Source: Rotaria sordida (taxonomy: Eukaryota > Rotifera > Eurotatoria > Philodinida > Philodinidae). From it: a DNA stretch of 64,000 nucleotides. The stretch is taken from NCBI GenBank assembly GCA_905250125.1, contig CAJNOL010000137.1, forward strand, positions 1 through 64,000, written 5' to 3'. Shown one piece after another: positions 37,321 to 49,376 of the stretch (position 1 is its first letter; every line of letters begins with the position of its first letter). Position numbers and translations under genes: made by a program. A model generated the notes under the pieces. That model was given only the letters and a program-made list of their open reading frames with translations. It had not been told where the DNA came from and ran no database searches.

Positions 37321-40004
37321 GACTATATTTTATTCGATTTGATAGATATATTACTTAGTTCTATAGAGAATCAGATTGATTCGTTTGCATCATCAAATAA
37401 AATTTTAGTTTTATTTAAAAGTTTCATTAGTGTGGACAAGTTATTTAGTAGTAGTTCTTCTGATCTTCTAGAAAGCTAAAAGAAGCATATTTATAACAAC
37501 AGACGATAGCAATAGACAACTGTCACTCGTTACTGGCCATGTAATTTACACGATATGTCGAATATATTGAAACGTAGATACGCATCAATATGCGTTTGTA
37601 TGTAATCAAGGAAAAGACTAATAACTACGGATAATTTTTTTCCATGTTTTCTTCTTTTTCTTTAACGGAAAAAAGCTAAAGAGCTTCTTTATCTAAAACT
37701 AGTGTACGTGATATATTTGAAATATTTTTCCTTTTTCCTTATGTATGTACGATTGTTATCTTTAACAAGATATTTACTCATGTTTCGCCCTATAAACAAC
37801 AATCTAATAAACAAATACTTTTCTTTATATGACTATGAGCTAATACTGTACAGAATATTTCTGAAAATCATAATAGAATTTCACCTGCATATAACGTAAT
37901 TATTAATTAGACTTAATCTAATATGTTTTCTTTCTTGCTATCTGAAAGAGACGAGTTGAATATATATATATGTATATTTATGATGAAGCGTAAATCATTG
38001 ACACGTCTTACTATTAGTTGATTATGATTCATTTTGATATCTTTTTACCAATGGAATACATCGACACTACATCTAATGAAAGTAAGAACCATAAAATGTG
38101 ACAGTACATCTGTTTTACCACTTATCAAATTTTTCTCTGTGATAAGAACAAAGCGCTTTCAGAGAATATACTAGTCTGTCAGTCTTTTCTAAAACTGTTG
38201 AATGAATGCTAATAAGACAGTAGTGAGACATGTTAATGACTTGAACTCAATAGTAATGATATAAATTAAAGTAAATATAGAAAAAATATGTGATATATTT
38301 TTGTATAATGCTGAAAAAAAATAATAAATTTTTTAAGTTGTAATCAGAACTGATAAGCATTCAAGAGTTTTTGTGAACTTTGTCTTTAAGAATAAAAATT
38401 CATAACTTTTCTCTTACAAATAAATGCAGCAAAAAAATTTTAATTAACCTTAATAATCAGTAATGGAGTAATACACATTTGAAATGTGATGATAACTTTT
38501 AGGATATTATGTAATTATCGATATCTCAACTAAAAAAAGATATCATCAAAATAAACGATTTGAAGACATGCACTTTTTTTATATATTGTCAGATTAAATA
38601 TAATAGCAGTTCGAATTCTTCGATAGAAAAGAAGAAGAGAATTTGTTTTTATCGTTTTATACACATTTCCATTGTTGCACGCATACACTTATTTAAATAA
38701 TAAAAACATTTATTCATGAATGATGCATTCAAAAAAAAATTCTTCTTATAAAGTTCGAATAATTCCGAGAGCTTTCCATGCAATCTAATGATAGATTCCT
38801 AGTTTTTGACTGTGTTGATGTTCTTTAAGCGCTAACGAGCTTGAGAAGCATTAGGTCCTACATGTGAAAATTGCTTTCTTTACGACACATGTTTCTCTAA
38901 TGTACCATCGAACGAGACTTCTTGTATCTTTCGATGAGTGTTTCAACTTACGTCCTTGATCAATAGATTTTATTGTCAGAAATAAACGTTGCAATGTAAA
39001 CAATAAATTACTAATCAAATAAATAAGACAATGACACTTGTTTTTGTATTTATTTATCGTCAAAAATCTGCAGAGATATAAAGAAAAGTACAAACATAGA
39101 AACTGTGCGAAATAATTTTATAGAAATAGATAAAGTTATTTGATAAAACAAATAAGTGTAATGAATAAGTATTGAGATATAAATATGAGAAAATAACTAC
39201 AAAATGCATAAGAATACAAAGACTGATTAAAAATTAAAAGCAAAGGATATAATTATATACATATCAAATATTGAATAAAAGAATAAAAATGTATACAAAG
39301 AAGTATAGATATGATGATATTAAAACTAATGATAGAACTTAATGTAAGCAGTTGTCAAGGTTGAATACTGAATAGATCTAGAGACATGAGAATATAAATA
39401 CAGGAGTATGGGGATAGAAGAATAAGATTAATATTTAAGAATGCAATATTGATATATAGATATTAAAGAGTAGACATCAAGAAACAAGTTCGTTATTATA
39501 GATATAGAAGTTCAATATAAGAATACAATTGAAGAAGATATTATCAAAGAATATTTGATATGAACATATCTGAATTTAGTGATTGTTTATCTAGCTATGT
39601 AGATCACAACTCGACAAAATACAATAATAGAACTATTCAATTTACTTGTCTTTATATGTCAACATTTAGCTTCATAGAACAATAGTTTATAGTGCTTTTC
39701 AATAGATATAGTATTATCGCCAAAAAATCTCTTAGAATATGATATAAAGAAATGTTTTAGTCTTTTGTATGTATTATTCTTATTTTCTTTCTCCGAGAAG
39801 AAATTAGTGAAAAAATGTTACTGTAAGCAATGCATTGGTATTCTTGCCATTCTATAATTCCAAAACAGATCATGGAGACAGCTGACCGAATTTCAACAAA
39901 CAAATAATACTGGAGTTGAATATGATGCTTGGTGCTGTCAACAGCATATGTCGTCTGCAAGCAACTCATGACTGTAAGATATTTTTTAGCGATATACAAG
40001 ATTA

Positions 40005-40939
40005 ACATCCGGTGCAAAAGTCTTTGAAAAAACGTGAAACTCCGTTAAACCATATTGACAAATTCCAAACCAATGAAATTCTTCTTTTTTGTTGGAAAGA
40101 GTTAAGTCTGAACTAGAAATTTTTTGTACTAAACATATTTTACCAGAATGAATCGAAGTAGGAGGAAAAGCTAAAAAACCAAACACTACCAAAAAAGTTC
40201 TTGCAATGTTTTTGCGATTTGAAAAATTTCTATTTCTGAATCATTTCGAGTTACATGAACAAAAAAAAATACACTAAAATGTAGCCTATCAAAATTTCTA
40301 TCGTTATTAGCTTTGGTAAAATTTTTTGGTTCCATTCTTTACTCTTTAATAAACAAAAATTGGGAATTTAAGTTTTTGTAACATAGAATCTCTTGCAAGA
40401 AAGATCAGTTTCGAAAGACATTAGTCACAATCTTCAGAAACCATGGATGAACTGAAATCTTTGCGCGATATTTGTTCGAAGTGTGTCATATCGTAGATAC
40501 TTAGTAGAAAAAAAAAACAATTTAAAAAATATATTTTATTGTTGCACAACGATCAGATAATAAGACCGACTAAATTATAGTTTCTTTTAGAAAAAGTTAC
40601 ATTTTGGTATAAGAACCAAAAGTAAATTTACTTCCAATACGCCATTAAAAAGAGTACTCTTTTCGCTACACAAATCAGCATTAAACGTGCTTTTTTAATT
40701 TCACTTCAGATATAAAAAGTTCAACGCAAAACAGAAAATAATGCTGCGCGATGGTGAAGTTGCAAGAACTTTTTTCGATGTTTCCTCCTTCATAGATTTG
40801 TTTTGGAAAACTATGTCTAATGCAAAATTTTTAGTTCAGACTTTACTCTTTTCAACCCAAAAAAATTTCATTAGTTTAGAAGTTGGTAATATGGTCTAAA
40901 AGAGTTTAACATTTTTTCAAAGACTTTTGCATTTCATGT
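40005..40939. mobile_element. Tc1/mariner-type MITE with TA target duplication
   Basis: The 935-bp element is flanked by TA on both sides (40,003-40,004 and 40,940-40,941). Its ends form inverted repeats of about 200 bp: ACATCCGGTGCAAAAGTCTT against (reverse complement) ACATGAAATGCAAAAGTCTT, continuing with GTCTGAACTA and AAAAAGTTCTTGCAA. The empty site is preserved upstream of P2X-3 (AAGATTATGAAG, about 60,064-60,075). No transposase frame. Confidence 0.85.
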
Positions 40940-41176
40940 TATGAAGATAATATATACGGCCTCTTTCACTTGAACCCTTACTGCATTTTAAGAAGTACGT
41001 GTTTCCAATAATATCAGTGCATTTTTCTCTATCCTATTTAATAAATATAAATATTTATCCTATGAAGTTATTATTATTGAAAAAAAGAAACAAAGATATT
41101 ATTAGGTAACAAATAAACTATGTTTTTAATGTATCAAATTTTGTTTCTCCTAATAATTATCAAATATTATTATTAA

Positions 41177-41187
41177 TTCTATTCTAG
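41177..41187 (+). promoter_or_regulatory. Conserved splice acceptor in P2X-2 leader
   Basis: TTCTATTCTAG followed by AATATATAATACA precedes the ATG by 27 nt and is the same site as upstream of P2X-1 and P2X-3. Confidence 0.55.
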
Positions 41188-41214
41188 AATATATAATACA
41201 TTTTTTTGTAAGAT

Positions 41215-43836
41215 ATGGATTCATATATATCTTTCAAAGATCGTTTTTTTGTTGGACAAAGTGTGAAAGACATTATTAAGGGCTATTTCACCGAATATGA
41301 AACACCAAAATTAGTTGTCATACATAATGCAAAATATGCTATTTTACTGCGTATTATACAAATTATTATTCTTGCTTATTCTGTAATATATTTACTTATA
41401 TATGAAAAAGGTTACCAAAAACTAAGTACAACAGTCGCGTCATCAGTAACACTTAAAGTAAAAGGTATAGGTTATGCTTATACATCAGAAAATAAAATGA
41501 TAATTATTGATGGAGCAGGTATATTGAAAAAAACTAAAAAATCATCTTGAGAATCGAATAATTATTTTTGTTTTAATAGATTATATTATTCCACCATCAG
41601 AAAATAATGCTATTTTTATAATGACAAATTTTATTCAAACTGATCAAATACGATCTACATGTGTTGAAAATATAAAACTTAAAGAAGCAAGATGTAAGCA
41701 TGATAAGGATTGTTTTAATAAACCGTTTACGCCAAATATGAATGGACGTTGGACCGGTCGATGTTTATTATCACCAGAAGCAAATATTGTCAATGGGACA
41801 ACAGATAATACAAAAACTCCAACTGGTTTATGTGAATATGCAGGTAGAATTTTTGTTTTTAGATTGCAAAAATAAACAAGGAATTTCTTTGTATATTAAC
41901 GAAACAGTTTGATATTTACAAACATAAACCAATGAGATATTGTTTTACTATTATGTTTTGTATTTTTACCATTTAAACAAGATCTTACAGAACGTTTGAC
42001 ACATTAGTATAAATAATTCAAATGACTAATTTACTGAATATCCTTGCGATATATAGCAATCGAGATCATATTTTGACAGATAAATGATTCGAAGTTTATG
42101 AAATCCTATCGATTTTATGAATAAGAATGACTATCAGATAAACGAAACATTTGTTTGAAGAATAAAAAGTATTATAATTTTAGAGTTTCAAAATACGAAG
42201 CTCTTTTCCTTTTTAAGGTAGACTATACACCATTAGACAAAGAACAAGTATCCATAAAATATTTATTTGATCCACAGAATACTTTCGAGTAGTTTGATGA
42301 TGATTCGATGCAGGAAAATATAACAATTCTTTTAATAGATAGATTTACGCAAAATTATTAAGATTGGACGTTACTTTGGATGTAGAATATCCAGAAGTAG
42401 TCATTAAAACTTTCATTGGACTCCTACTTGCTCAGAATTAGCTCTAACTGCATAAATTTTTTGCTTGAAGTGTTGTCAAAAAATTATGCGGTTAGAGCTG
42501 ATTCTAAGTAAATAGGAGTCATATGAGAGTTTCAATGACTATTAGTGGATATTCTATCCTCAAAGTAAGGTCCAATTCTAATAATTTTTCGTAAATTTAT
42601 CTATTACAATAATTGCTATATTTTTCTGCATAGAATCACCAACAAAGTAGTCGAAAGTATTCTGTGCATCAAATCAACATCTTATACGCTCCTCTTCTTT
42701 ACAATATTACGTAACCAAAACTTTTTTTTGTTTGTTTTTGTGTCAATAGTGGAGCTCATCATCTTTCAATTGTTAGATTTGATAAATATTAAGTTTGTTA
42801 TTCAAATTTAAAACCTAACGATAATTGTGATACAAGATCGGACAGTTTTTGTGCTTGAATAAGAAGACAATGTGTTTTTTAAACGATTAAATGAGTTTAA
42901 ATAGAAAACGCTTATTTATCAAAAGCTACTGAATGATTAAAAGATCATTAATTGAAATTTTTTTAAAAAGCTTCTTAATTAGGTTTTTTTACTAGTAAGA
43001 TATTTTTTATAGGTTGGTGTCCATCAGAAGATGACCTTTCATGGACAATGCTTGTTCGAGAAGTTCTCAATTTTACAATATTTATAAAAAATTTTATTGA
43101 ATTTCCAATATTTCATGTTAAACATAAAAATATGGTTGATAATTTAAAACAATGTATTTTTCACCCAAAAACTAATAAAGATTGTCCAATATTTACTATT
43201 GATCATATAATAAATGAAGCTGAAAAAAATATTACTGAACGTGATTTAATGTTACGTTCTGGTGGTGTTATACGTGTTAAACTTGATTGGGATTGTAATT
43301 TAGATCGAGATTTAAAATTATGTAAACCTAAATATTCATTTGCTCGTCTTGATGTACCTTTTAATGAGAATCCATTTTCAATTGGTTTTAATTTTCGTTA
43401 TGCTACTTATTGGAAACAGAATCAGAAAGATTTTCGTACATTAACTAAAGCTTTTGGTCTTCGTTTAATAATAACTATTAGTGGTAAAGCTGGAAAATTT
43501 GATTTTATTACATTAACTTTAAATATTGGTTCATTAGTTGGAATATTTGGTTTAGCAACATTTCTTTGTGATATTATACTACTTCATTTATCAAAAAAAG
43601 CATCTATTTATCGGGATCGTGTCTTTGAAATTGTTCATTTACGAACACGTGCTAGGAGTGCAATAGCATTGCCAAGAACATTTGTTCAAAATTATGATGC
43701 TGAAGATGCAAATTCCGAATCACATTCAGAAACAGAATTATCATATAAAACACCTGAAACTACTCCAGTACCTCCAGGAAAAACAGTTACGATCGGTCCA
43801 GTTTCTTTTATTAATCCAATTCCATCATTGTGTTAA
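41215..43836 (+). CDS. P2X purinoceptor (ATP-gated cation channel), tandem copy 2
   Basis: Three exons (41215-41518, 41580-41843, 43013-43836) give 463 aa. Exons 1 and 2 are exactly as long as in copy 1 (304 and 264 nt), with the same phases. YETPK, TM1 (LLRIIQIIILAYSVIYLLIY), LKVKGIGYAY, NFTIFIKN, GFNFRYA, LTKAFGLRL, GKAGKFDF and TM2 are all intact, so ATP gating is expected. The tail carries RTRARSAIALP, a Ser/Glu-rich stretch and TVTIGPVSFIN, shared with copy 3 but not copy 1; it ends in SLC. Intron 2 holds a 444-bp hairpin element. A candidate poly(A) signal AATAAATAAA lies at 43,951-43,960. Confidence 0.95.
42248..42691. mobile_element. Hairpin element in P2X-2 intron 2
   Basis: Nearly the whole 444 bp is one imperfect palindrome with arms of about 210 bp. 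ATTTGATCCACAGAATACTT, GTAGAATATCCAGAAGTAGT and AGGACTCC-like words on the left are mirrored by AGTATTCTGTGCATCAAAT, ACTATTAGTGGATATTCTA and AGGAGTC on the right; the loop is about 15 nt. The same element occupies the same place in P2X-3 but is missing from P2X-1. Confidence 0.8.
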
Positions 43837-43950
43837 CAATTGGTTTTGAGTGAGATATTTTACATTAGAAATAACAACCGTTTTATTGTGGAGAACTTTG
43901 TTTTCATCCTTGTTTTTTAATAATCAGACATTCATATTTTTCTTTTTTGA

Positions 43951-43960
43951 AATAAATAAA
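43951..43960 (+). terminator. Candidate polyadenylation signal of P2X-2
   Basis: AATAAATAAA lies 115 nt after the stop codon, in a 3' region that aligns with that of P2X-3, where the same signal lies at 63,219-63,228. Confidence 0.55.
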
Positions 43961-44026
43961 AACTTAACCTATGGAGACTGAAATTATTATTTAATCAAAA
44001 GTTGATTTTCCAACCAATCCATTGTA

Positions 44027-44730
44027 CAGTGGGTTATAAAAAAAATTTAGTCTCATCATTTTCAATACTATTCGTCCCGAATTCATTCATTCCTTCTGAT
44101 TCTAGTATTGTTCGATCGTTCAGAAAGAACACAAACGATTAGTATATTTTGAAATTTTTTTCACGTATGTGCAAAAGAAAAATTAAGAATATTAAGTGCT
44201 ACGATTGGCAATTACGAAAAATATTACATTATTTTTTAATGAGCCTATTGGATAGAGTTTTATTAGCGATTGTAGAAACTACAAGGTAGTGTTATGACAC
44301 ATACAATATTGAAAACTCGAAATTAACGAAATCATTTAAGACAGGTAGAAATAGATGAAAATTTTCAGAAAATATTGAATTCAATAGAAAATAGACTACA
44401 CTGTAATTTCATCAGAAAATGAGAAAAATTGTTTCAAGTGATATTCATATTGAGCATAAACGCTTGAACTAGTTTTGAATGATTCTTGTTTAAAAGTGAT
44501 AGCGAAAAGCTGATACATAATTCCTGAAAAAGTAATATTTTTTGTAACTTCCAATTGTAGCACATATAAACCTTACTTTTTCTTTCAAAGATAAGTGAAA
44601 AAAAACTCAAAATGTACCAATAGGTAGTGTTCTTTCTGAGTGATTGAATGATACTAGAATCAGAAGAAATGAATGAATCTTTGGCGAATGGCATTGAAAT
44701 GATAAAACCAAGTTTTTTTTCAAACTACTG
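44027..44730. mobile_element. Tc1/mariner-type MITE with CAGT ends and TA target duplication
   Basis: TA at 44,025-44,026 and 44,731-44,732 flank a 704-bp element starting CAGTGGGTTATAAAAAAAA and ending, in reverse complement, CAGTAGTTTGAAAAAAAA. Inverted arms of about 140 bp share TTCTGATTCTAGTAT and CAGAAAGAACAC. The corresponding place in unit 3 (about 63,290, ATTGTATGTATGTATGTCAC) has no insertion. CAGT ends with TA duplication are typical of the IS630-Tc1-mariner superfamily. No transposase. Confidence 0.85.
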
Positions 44731-45502
44731 TATGTCGCTTGAATTGATTGCATAAAATTCTTATGGACGTGAGTATGATATTTTTGTCAGTATACGTTTC
44801 TCTCATACCAACACTCTCCTTAATCTATTCAATCTTCGAGATAGATATGGAAGTGGAACAGGATCTCTTTCCACTATAGTAATCATTCTTATCTTTACTA
44901 ATAGATGAAGAAATAGAACAAATCCTATTCTAAAAAAATTAAATACTCATCAATCAACATAAATGATAACTTTGTTTGACTAACGACAATCAGATTCGGA
45001 AGTAATTATGTTATAATATATCTGTCGTCTTCTACAGACCTCATTTTCTTTCCCACATCCTCTATCAATTCCTTCGTAAATATGATTATCTTTTCTGATC
45101 TAGTAGTTTGTAGGGACACATTTAGAGAGGAATTGGAGGATCGATCTTTCCCTCTCAAAAATATTTTTACTAAAAATTTGCAAAGTTGTTGTTCATTGAA
45201 CTTCAAAAGTATTTTCTCAATAATTGTGTGCATGAAACAACATTTGTGTTAATCAACTAATATAAGCTGTATGTGTACCGACTGTTTATTTGCTATAATT
45301 AACGTCAAATATATGCATCATGCATTTTATCAGTTATTTTCTTCTATATTGTGGCCCACATATAATAGTATCAAGGTAAAATTTTTTAGCAAACATTCAT
45401 CAGAAATAATAAGTAAAAAACAGAAAGAAATTGAAACATATTTGTAAAAATTTTTGTTAATATAAACTCTCGATTTTCTAAATATAGAAAATATTTATCA
45501 AC

Positions 45503-45814
45503 ATGGCAACTGAAGAACTTAGAAGAAGATTCACTGAACATCAAAAAATTCCTATGACTATTTCGAAGTTAACCCATTCATATATTGTCTATACGCAATT
45601 TTTCGATGTTTCAACGTTATTCAAGCATTATAAAGATGATCTACAAACCGGTGATACAAGTATTCACAAATCTAAAGTCGACACTTGGAAATTTACGATC
45701 CTAAAAATGCAAGAAGCCGAACGACCAAACACAATCGATACATCATTAAAAATGATGCAATCTATTGGATTCTTTATCGTAATATTTATATCCTATTTCA
45801 ACTCGATGTACTAA
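45503..45814 (+). CDS. Possible small hypothetical protein, weak
   Basis: A 103-codon open frame starts in a favourable context (ATCAACATGGC) and reads as mixed-composition protein (TEELRRRFTEHQKIP, then KVDTWKFTILKMQEAERP) with a hydrophobic end (IGFFIVIFISYF) that could be a membrane segment. I recognise no family. It lies outside the blocks shared with units 1 and 3, so there is no conservation test inside the window. It could be a chance frame or the first exon of a longer gene. Confidence 0.25.
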   Translation: MATEELRRRFTEHQKIPMTISKLTHSYIVYTQFFDVSTLFKHYKDDLQTGDTSIHKSKVDTWKFTILKMQEAERPNTIDTSLKMMQSIGFFIVIFISYFNSMY

Positions 45815-47004
45815 TTCCGATATCCATGCCCTAGTCGAACATCTTGTAAGCCAGATCTTATCAAGATCTTTAAAAGATAATTCATTTGTGTATGTCTTGA
45901 TCGTATCATATACATCTGTACCTAAGATCTTGGCAAGATCTGTTCAAAGATTTTCACATGTCAAGATTATGGAAAAGATATCAGTTTTTTTTCGGCTTGT
46001 TCCAAGATCTTGAATAAAACAAAAAGCGACATCATTAGTTTATTTACATATTTAGAAATTCTTCTATTATTTGAAATTTCTTTCCAAAACTCAATCATAT
46101 AAACGTTTGAATCTCATAAATGTCCAAGAAATTTGGTAGCAATGGGGTTACTTACCAACCAATAAAATCAAAGTTATCAAGAATCAAGAACGAAGAAAAT
46201 GATTCAAAAGAAATTTTTTAAAGGATGAACAATGCTTTTTTAGACTAATCTAGTGTGTGTATGCATGAAAGATTGGTGTTTTATAAGAAGATGGTTGATG
46301 TCAGATTACGATACAAAATGATTTAGAAATCAAAGCTTTTAAACTAAATTTTTTTTTTGAAAAATGATATAATAAAAGACTTTAGATTTTAGTATCAAAT
46401 AAATCTTTAATTTGGATAGATTATCTGATTTTTATCTTCCCATGTTGACTTTTCTAGGACATCACAGAAATTAAAAATATTAAATTTATTTTTATTTCTA
46501 GATTGTTATGAATAATTGTTTAAACTATCAGATAAAATTTTTTTTTACACACATGATTATCGATTTTATGTCATCATTATCATCCAATGGCTTTTAATAA
46601 AAATAAAGACGAATTATTGATAACTCGGCAACAGCAATTAGACACGAGCAAAAAAAAATAGTATGAACAAAATTAGACGCAAATATCAATAAAAACAGAG
46701 GATAACATTTTTGTTTAGTCTGTAGTTTTTCTGTATTTGAATTTTCATAAAAAGGCATATTTTTGAACCATAAAAATTTCTCAACATTTTTTTTGGTTCT
46801 TGTTTTTTGTACTATTTTTAGTGGAAAATTAACTTACATTAAATGGTCAGATAGATATTTCTCATTATTAAATATAAATCGAACAGCAGGATTTTCATTG
46901 AAGATCTTATGAATCTTGATTATTGGTATGAGAGATGTAATTGGCTGGAACAAAGATCAGTGAAAACGACCACAAAATACCAGATATAGGATTATAGATA
47001 TTAA

Positions 47005-47120
47005 ATATCTGTACTTAAGATCTTATAAATGTGTACCCAAGATCTTGTAAATTTGTATGCAACATCTTATGAATTTATACTCAAAATCTTAAGAATCTGT
47101 ATCCAAGATCTTAGGAGTGA
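47005..47120. repeat. Degenerate 23-24-bp tandem repeat with AAGATCTT core
   Basis: About five consecutive units resemble TGTACCCAAGATCTTGTAAA, with ATCTTATGAAT and CAAAATCTTAAGAAT variants. More AAGATCTT-type words are scattered at 45,840-46,015, so the two places may be related. Confidence 0.65.
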
Positions 47121-48635
47121 GTTTCTGAGAGACTCAGACACTGACGATAATAAGAAATCTCAGAATCCGCTGATTTTTTTCTATGTTGTAGAGGGTAGTG
47201 AGTTTAGTATTCTCTGAAATTTCCAGTCCCACCTGATCACTGTTTCCTATACAAATAATCAAAATACTAATGAATTTTTTGATAACTTTTAATAATTATT
47301 TTTTTATCGATTTTCAGGTGATTTTCTGAGTAAAATTAGCCTTTGCATTTCAATTTGTGAGATTTTCGACTTGTCATTTTTCTAACTATAGTAAGCTTAT
47401 TTTTTCATCAAATTAAAATTTGAATCAAGTACTATGAAATAATGAAATCCCGATAAAAAAAGGAATAATACATTGCGAATAGCAACAAGAAAAAACAGCG
47501 TGCATTAGAAAAAAAATCTGTTTGGAATGTACAAATACAAATTGTTACAAAATAATCATTATTGGTAATGTTTATTTAGAACTTCGACATTTTACGTCTT
47601 GTGTATGAATATTATAAAGATATTGATAAATGGGACGGGGGCGGAGAAAATAGTTTGAAATACATAAGTTTCGTTGTAATAAAATTTTACAGCGTATATT
47701 ATAACTCAAATGATAAAACTAATTTTAATCTATTGATTTATTTGACAGTTTTTGAAAATGAAGTTTTTCAACTTTTTTGACAATATCCTATTAATTTATA
47801 GCAATCTGAGTCTCGTGGGTTCCACATTTTAGTTCCACAGAGGCTGCACTGATAAGTTTCTCAATTAAAAGAGATTTCTTACGAAATGGAAGCGATTTCG
47901 GAGGTCTGAGAATAAATTTTCACAATTTTCAAAGCTGAATATAAACTGAACTCATCGGTTTGAAATTTTCAGCTCATCCCTTCCTCAAACTAGACATATT
48001 TAGGTGTAAAACCACTAATTAAAGTCCTGAGCTCTCAGTAAAGTTATTAATTAAATGGGATGTCTTCTATTACGTGAGACAAATTTTTTTCCCAAATGGG
48101 TCTTCTAATATGGAAAGGGGGGGGGGTCTTTTATTATAGGGGGGTTTATTCCAAACCAGTTCTTTCTAGAAGACACATATATATCACAGGTATATATGAT
48201 CTTTTTGCATGGAAAAAGACGCATGCATAGAAGTTGAAGATATTAAATGGAGAAACAAGTATGATTTAAAAGAATGAAAAGAAAATTGGAAAGAGGAAAA
48301 CTGGAAGTATGCAGAACGATTTAAGGGACACCTCAACTCTTGGAATTGGCTTCTCACTTAGAATGGATCGTTCGAGCTGAAATTTTGAGGAATGATTGAC
48401 CTCGGTGAGAAACGCTTGTAATAAAAATTTGAGTGTGATGTGCCTGACTATATTGAACTTCTGGTTTGGTTTTCTACCTTCCAGAAGAATCCAAATAACT
48501 CCCTTGCTAGGGATACATAGCACAGACTGGTTTCAAATTAAAGATAGTCTCTGTGCGCAACTTTTCATCAAACGAAATTTTGAAACTGCCTTCCATTCAC
48601 TTTTTGTGAGTATTTCAATGGACATGGTGTTCAAT

Positions 48636-48712
48636 AGGGTGTGGGTGTGGCTGTGCTGTGGATCTTCTCTTCACCCACACCCACATCCACAATCACGCAC
48701 CCACCCACACCT
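48636..48712. repeat. TGTGGG/CCCACA-rich inverted patch
   Basis: AGGGTGTGGGTGTGGCTGTG is followed about 20 bp later by CACCCACACCCACATCCAC and CACCCACCCACACC, so the patch can fold back on itself. TGTGGG is the reported telomeric repeat of a bdelloid rotifer; here there are only two or three imperfect copies per strand. Confidence 0.6.
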
Positions 48713-49376
48713 TCACGAAAATTTAGCGTATATCAAACACTGACATGAGAAAACTATTTACAATAATAAAAATCTGTTAATGTAGCTTCTGCATTATTTT
48801 TCGTCGCTCAAAGTTAAAAATTTATAGTAGCATTATTTTTTTTTCTTAGCAAATAAATTTTTCATAGGATAAGTACCAAACTACGCTGTTTATCTCTAGA
48901 TTTCACTGTTGGATTGATTATTTAGGTTGAGTTGATTTTCAATGTACATAGATTTTACAACTAACGACTAGTATATTATTCTTTGTACAATCATGAATCT
49001 TGATCATGTCAATTGCAGTTACTGTCCTTATGAGTTTGGACACAATTGTGTACATTCGACGAATTTGAATAGTATGATATTTCTCATCTTTCTAATTATC
49101 ATCGAATGCAACTATGACATCTTGTATGTCACTCTATCAATATTTGTCTTCTTTGCTTATAAAAACTTTTGATGATCGAGTTCTTTTTTTTTGATTCCTC
49201 TATTATTCACAATATTTCACAATCGATTCAAGTTTTTTTACAGTTATGATGAAATTTTATTGATTAAAAAACAAGAAAAGAGAATGTTCCAAGAGCAACA
49301 AGAATAAAATAAAGAAAAGTAGAAAAATAGTTTTAAAAATTGTTCAATATTTCAATTTTGTCAATGATAAATTGAT

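Larger units (their letters stand above)
43837..49376. other. Non-coding stretch after P2X-2
   Basis: Apart from the listed elements, repeats and one possible small open frame (45,503-45,814) I see no gene. The block at 44,990-45,130 corresponds to 30,260-30,400 and 63,560-63,700. From about 45,250 the sequence no longer matches units 1 or 3. Poly-G runs lie at about 48,116-48,127. Confidence 0.45.

Noticed and set aside
39757..40192. Minus-strand open frames before P2X-2
   Set aside because: The right-hand one reads through the inverted end of the TA-flanked MITE; the left-hand one is not open in units 1 and 3.
48266..48743. Open frames of 85 and 115 codons
   Set aside because: They overlap on opposite strands, include the CCCACA repeat patch and show no motif or splice context.
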